A DNA stretch of 8,902 nucleotides from Actinomycetota bacterium (lineage in GTDB: Bacteria > Actinomycetota > Actinomycetes > Nanopelagicales > Nanopelagicaceae), in NCBI GenBank assembly GCA_005793655.1, contig SXRC01000008.1, forward strand, positions 1-8,902. The letters are read 5' to 3'. The notes beneath the pieces were generated by a model. The model had not been told where the DNA came from and searched no databases. It was given only the letters and a program-made list of their open reading frames with translations. Shown here piece after piece: positions 6,670 through 8,902 of this stretch. Position 1 is the stretch's first letter; the number at the start of each line of letters is the position of its first letter. The position numbers were made by a program, and so were the translations under genes.

Positions 6670-7228
6670 ACTCTTTGCCAGTGGTCACCCAGGGATAAAT
6701 TCAAAGTTTGCCCAACCAGTTGGCGTGCTCTCATCTAGTGATAATGGTGTTACTTGGAAGCAGGTAAGTTTAAAAGGTGAGGTTGATTTTCACATGCTAG
6801 AGGTGGGTAGGAGTGATATGTATGGGGTGGATTCAGGTAAGGGTGAGCTTATGTACTCTGCAAATCTAGGTAAGAGTTGGTCTAGTAGGGGAAATAATAC
6901 TTATACTGATATTGCAATTGATTCTAGTAAGGCTGGCGCAGCCTTTGGTCTTAAAAAAGGGCAGATATATAAAAGTAGTGACTCATTTAGGAGTGAGAAG
7001 ATAATTAAAAGTAAGTTAGCTTTCTCAGCCATTGAGTTAGTTGGTAAGCGCTTTTATGCTGTAAGCGGTAGTAATTTATATTTAAGTACCAATGGCGCCG
7101 CCTCTTGGGCAACACTTGCTACCTTTGATAAACCAATTGGTGTGATCAGTACATCAGAGAGCATGCTCTTAGTTGCAACTGGGGATAAGATTTTGATCTC
7201 AAAGGATCTTGGAAAGAGTTTTAAGTAA
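6611..7228 (+). CDS. BNR/Asp-box repeat protein (F510_1955 glycosylhydrolase-like), N-terminally truncated
   Basis: A beta-propeller-type protein of the family annotated as F510_1955 glycosylhydrolase, normally exported and about 270-310 residues. Recognisable parts are D-V-M-G-L-A at 10-15, L-F-A-S-G-H-P-G at 21-28, and S-S-D-N-G-V-T-W at 42-49 (Asp-box) followed by G-E-V-D-F-H-M-L. Two further degenerate Asp-boxes are N-L-G-K-S-W near 85-90 and S-T-N-G-A-A-S-W near 160-167, with D-L-G-K-S-F at the C-terminus. Only 205 residues remain. The signal peptide and the first propeller strands expected before K-I-E-P are absent, and the upstream frame stops at 6554. The GTG at 6611 overlaps the facing Cys-rich gene by 59 bases and has no clear Shine-Dalgarno site. 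Probably a broken gene; without a signal peptide it could not reach the family's usual location. Confidence 0.6.
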   Translation: MVKIEPDSFDVMGLATNQSTLFASGHPGINSKFAQPVGVLSSSDNGVTWKQVSLKGEVDFHMLEVGRSDMYGVDSGKGELMYSANLGKSWSSRGNNTYTDIAIDSSKAGAAFGLKKGQIYKSSDSFRSEKIIKSKLAFSAIELVGKRFYAVSGSNLYLSTNGAASWATLATFDKPIGVISTSESMLLVATGDKILISKDLGKSFK

Positions 7229-7300
7229 GACTTACCTGCTCTTAATCTGATCAAAGGCGCGATTCTTGAAGAGTTAACTCATTTGAGATCGCCTGCATTA

Positions 7301-7429
7301 CTACCATGACCATCTAATGAAGCTTTGAACCATCAAAAGAAGTGCTCCTAATATGGAGGCAAGGGCTGGAACTACTACGAGGTACCGAGTCAGGTTTAGT
7401 GATTTATTCCTACCTAAATTTGTAATAGA
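7301..7429 (-). pseudogene. Possible N-terminal fragment of a YqhA/UPF0114-like membrane protein
   Basis: A 42-codon minus-strand frame between a TGA at 7432-7430 and a TAG at 7303-7301. It encodes a polar lead (N-L-G-R-N-K-S-L-N-L-T) followed by R-Y-L-V-V-V-P-A-L-A-S-I-L-G-A-L-L-L-M-V, a clean membrane helix. The R-Y-L-V-x-x-P-x-L start resembles the first helix of YqhA family proteins as I remember them. There is no ATG, GTG or TTG before the helix, and no continuation after the stop in any frame. If real, it is a remnant. The match is short and could be chance. Confidence 0.25.
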
Positions 7430-7598
7430 TCAACTTCGCAGAATGATTCAAGCCACAATATATCTAGTAAATAAAGTGGCTAGGGCAAGTCGCTCTTGGG
7501 CTCTAATGAGTTTAAGCAACCAGGTGGTAATAGATATCGATCAAGATCAGTTATCTATAATTAAAAAAATTTTGAAAGACTTTACTCAGGTGATTTAG
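7353..7598 (+). CDS. Doubtful 81-codon frame; 3' part may be a nucleotidyltransferase (MNT) N-terminal fragment
   Basis: The frame opens with ATG at 7353 but has no Shine-Dalgarno site, and its first third is Arg-rich and opposite the possible YqhA-like fragment, so the full frame is doubtful. Its last part, from an internal ATG at 7506, reads I-D-I-D-Q-D-Q-L-S-I-I-K-K-I-L-K-D-F near the end. This resembles the first helix of MNT-type nucleotidyltransferases, which goes on to a G-S-R motif. Here a TAG follows before any G-S-R, and the other two frames downstream give none. It may be the stub of a deleted toxin-antitoxin-type gene. The resemblance is over about 20 residues and is tentative. 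Confidence 0.22.
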   Translation: MEARAGTTTRYRVRFSDLFLPKFVIDQLRRMIQATIYLVNKVARASRSWALMSLSNQVVIDIDQDQLSIIKKILKDFTQVI

Positions 7599-7633
7599 GT
7601 ATCTCATCAAATGAAACTCCGTAGAATCTTGGA

Positions 7634-8506
7634 TTAGTTACCAATTAATTCAGCACTAGGATAATTTGGCTTTGATCCCACCACTCCTAAATTAGCCTTG
7701 GAGAGCTGCCATCGGGACAAGCTCGTAAAAACCATAAACTCTAAGTTGTCGCCACAAAATTCAAAATTAGTTGGCGCGGCTAACATGACTCCCTGAGGAT
7801 CATTAGCTAAGGCTTGAAGTCCGGCACCCTCGCTCCATCGCGCAACTAAATTCGGCGAGTAAAAACTTATTATCAATGAGCCATCAGCCGCTATTCGAAT
7901 GCCATCCGGAACAAATAATCCCAAGGTAATAAGTACGCGTCTCGATTCAAATTTACCAGTGACGTCAATCAACACCTCAGATATTGAACTTGGTTGTGAT
8001 TCAACTACATAAAGTTTTCGGCCATCTCTTGAGACTGCATTTCCGTTGGGAAAATCGGTTAACTCTGGGGAAAATATTTTTACCTCTTCACCGGGCCGTT
8101 TAACCCAAACTTTTCCATTTTGCTTGTCCCACTCACCTGAATCAGTTAAGTAGTAACTTCCATCCGGTCCGAAAGCACCATGATTAGGTGTGATAAATCC
8201 ATCATTTACGGGTCCGGTTAACCATTTTTCAGTAGCTGCAGTTCTTGGATCGTATCTCCAAACACACTTGTTTGCATTGTCGATTGCATAAACGCGATTC
8301 TCTAAATCACTTGATAAACCAAGAATGAAGCCATGCTGGTCGGTTACCTGCACAGGAGCGTTATCCTCGATCCGATATATCTGGCCTGCCTCTCCGCCAC
8401 AATAGATGGTGCCATCTGGGGTAACGGTCACGCCTTCGCTGTGGTCGACACCCGCCCCAATGATTTCTATTCCTTCGAGGTTAAGTTTTTTACCAATATC
8501 AATCAT
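7634..8506 (-). CDS. SMP-30/gluconolactonase/LRE family lactonase-like protein
   Basis: Six-bladed beta-propeller of the SMP-30/gluconolactonase family, predicted to open a sugar lactone to the aldonic acid using one divalent metal. Counting from the ATG at 8506, 290 residues, the normal length. Expected metal and substrate residues are visible: H-S-E-G at 22-25 (E24), P-N-H-G near 107-110, F-P-N-G-N at 152-156 with N154, and V-P-D-G at 199-202 with D201. Repeated x-P-D-G/R-D-G turns mark the blades. No signal peptide, so cytoplasmic. A TTG at 8518 would add four residues; neither start has a good ribosome-binding site and I prefer the ATG. The SDR gene ends 46 bases upstream on the same strand, suggesting one operon for sugar oxidation. 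The exact sugar is unknown. Confidence 0.85.
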   Translation of the reverse strand: MIDIGKKLNLEGIEIIGAGVDHSEGVTVTPDGTIYCGGEAGQIYRIEDNAPVQVTDQHGFILGLSSDLENRVYAIDNANKCVWRYDPRTAATEKWLTGPVNDGFITPNHGAFGPDGSYYLTDSGEWDKQNGKVWVKRPGEEVKIFSPELTDFPNGNAVSRDGRKLYVVESQPSSISEVLIDVTGKFESRRVLITLGLFVPDGIRIAADGSLIISFYSPNLVARWSEGAGLQALANDPQGVMLAAPTNFEFCGDNLEFMVFTSLSRWQLSKANLGVVGSKPNYPSAELIGN

Positions 8507-8552
8507 GCATTTAGCCAAACATTTAATGCATAGTCAATTAAGTACATAATTA

Positions 8553-8902
8553 TTAAACTCCCAATCGCGCAAGCAAGCCTGCGTCTGCTATGAGCGGGAT
8601 TCCCGTAATCACCCGAGACTCATCGCTAGCCAAAAAAGCAATTACCATGGCGATATCCTTGGGTTGCATTAAGAATCCGAGGGGATGAAGCGCCCCCCAA
8701 TTTGCCATTGCTGCCTGTGGATCTTGTGGATTGAATTGTTCGCCAGCCGCCCGAAGCATTGGAGTCTCCACCGATCCTGGAAGAACCGAGTTAGCTCTTA
8801 TTCCGTCAGCTGCATAATCTAAAGCGATTGATCTGGTAAATGATATTACTCCGCCTTTAGAAGCGGCGTAAGGTGCAACTGTTTGTTGGCTAGCAAATGC
8901 TT
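8553..8902 (-). CDS. SDR family NAD(P)-dependent oxidoreductase (C-terminal part; 5' end outside window)
   Basis: The open frame runs from the window edge to TAA at 8555-8553, giving the last 115 residues or so of a classical short-chain dehydrogenase (about 250 residues). The catalytic Y-A-A-S-K is seen with Tyr at 8870-8868 and Lys at 8858-8856. It is followed by the helix S-F-T-R-S-I-A-L-D-Y, then I-R-A-N-S-V-L-P-G-S-V-E-T-P-M, the usual cofactor-side loop. The end has F-L-A-S-D-E-S-R-V-I-T-G-I-P-L-I-A-D-A-G, the family's C-terminal signature. A start at the GTG near 8771 would lose the active site and is wrong. With the lactonase downstream, a sugar-1-dehydrogenase role is plausible: it would make the lactone that the next enzyme opens. 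This is inferred from context, because SDR substrates cannot be read from this part. Confidence 0.88.
   Translation of the reverse strand, partial: AFASQQTVAPYAASKGGVISFTRSIALDYAADGIRANSVLPGSVETPMLRAAGEQFNPQDPQAAMANWGALHPLGFLMQPKDIAMVIAFLASDESRVITGIPLIADAGLLARLGV

Larger units (their letters stand above)
7229..7633. other. Gene-poor 405-base stretch with decayed gene fragments
   Basis: No intact gene is convincing here. It holds a short plus-strand reading frame and an overlapping minus-strand fragment, listed separately. A ten-base palindrome GAGTTAACTC is at 7271-7280, inside a longer imperfect GGCG...CGCC stem at about 7256-7293. That stem has no following T-run, so I do not call it a terminator. 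Both flanking genes end into this stretch (BNR-repeat gene at 7228, lactonase gene at 7634), so a two-way transcription stop would be expected, but no clear hairpin is visible. Confidence 0.45.

Noticed and set aside
7054..7254. Minus-strand frame opposite the 3' end of the BNR-repeat gene
   Set aside because: It is antisense to Asp-box coding sequence and has no independent support.
7256..7293. Possible terminator stem (GGCG...CGCC with inner GAGTTAACTC)
   Set aside because: The stem is bulged, its loop is long and no T-run follows on either strand.
8333..8533. Plus-strand frame opposite the lactonase 5' end
   Set aside because: It is antisense to the conserved H-S-E-G region of the SMP-30 protein and shows no domain features.
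8553..8771. Short 72-codon gene starting at GTG 8771
   Set aside because: The frame continues without a stop to the window edge and contains the SDR active site upstream of that GTG, so it is an internal start of a truncated SDR gene.

Overview
The window looks like a chromosomal segment from a small-genome, fairly low-GC actinobacterium, most like the freshwater acI / Nanopelagicales group. This is an inference. It rests on the AT-rich but actinobacterial-looking proteins, the tightly packed genes with weak or absent Shine-Dalgarno sites, the maltokinase-like kinase, the GT1 glycosyltransferase variant with a G-P-T-N-Q-C motif, and the BNR-repeat and DUF805 proteins. No rRNA, tRNA, CRISPR array, transposase or phage gene was seen.

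Left block (1-2168, minus strand): an ABC importer of the spermidine/putrescine type. Reading 5' to 3' on the minus strand, it has a lipoprotein binding protein (potD type), a permease (potB type), and the first codons of what should be the second permease (potC type), cut by the window edge. The binding protein keeps the family fold and its aromatic residues. In my hand alignment it lacks several acidic residues that hold the amines in E. coli PotD, so polyamine specificity should not be assumed.

Central block (2169-5390, plus strand, divergent from the transporter): a tight three-gene operon. It encodes a GT1-like glycosyltransferase, a maltokinase/glucosamine-kinase-like phosphotransferase of the APH fold, and a double-SIS-domain sugar-phosphate isomerase or deaminase/deglycase related to the isomerase half of GlmS. 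The kinase starts 2 bases after the glycosyltransferase stop, and the SIS gene overlaps the kinase by 14 bases. With the divergent transporter this reads as an uncharacterised amino-sugar or glycosyl-amine module, and it is the most interesting part of the window.

Right-centre block (5391-7633): small and damaged genes with different codon habits (more CTA, ATA, AGG, AGT). It has a perfect 15-base palindrome, an unknown 84-residue protein, a DUF805 membrane protein, and a head-to-head pair. That pair is a minus-strand Cys-rich protein and a plus-strand BNR-repeat protein, and both seem to have lost their 5' ends at one junction near 6580-6614. The next 400 bases hold only apparent gene fragments. 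This looks like a variable region shaped by deletion.

Right block (7634-8902, minus strand): an SDR dehydrogenase (5' part outside the window) followed by an SMP-30/gluconolactonase-like lactonase, a pair typical of oxidative sugar catabolism (sugar to lactone to aldonate).
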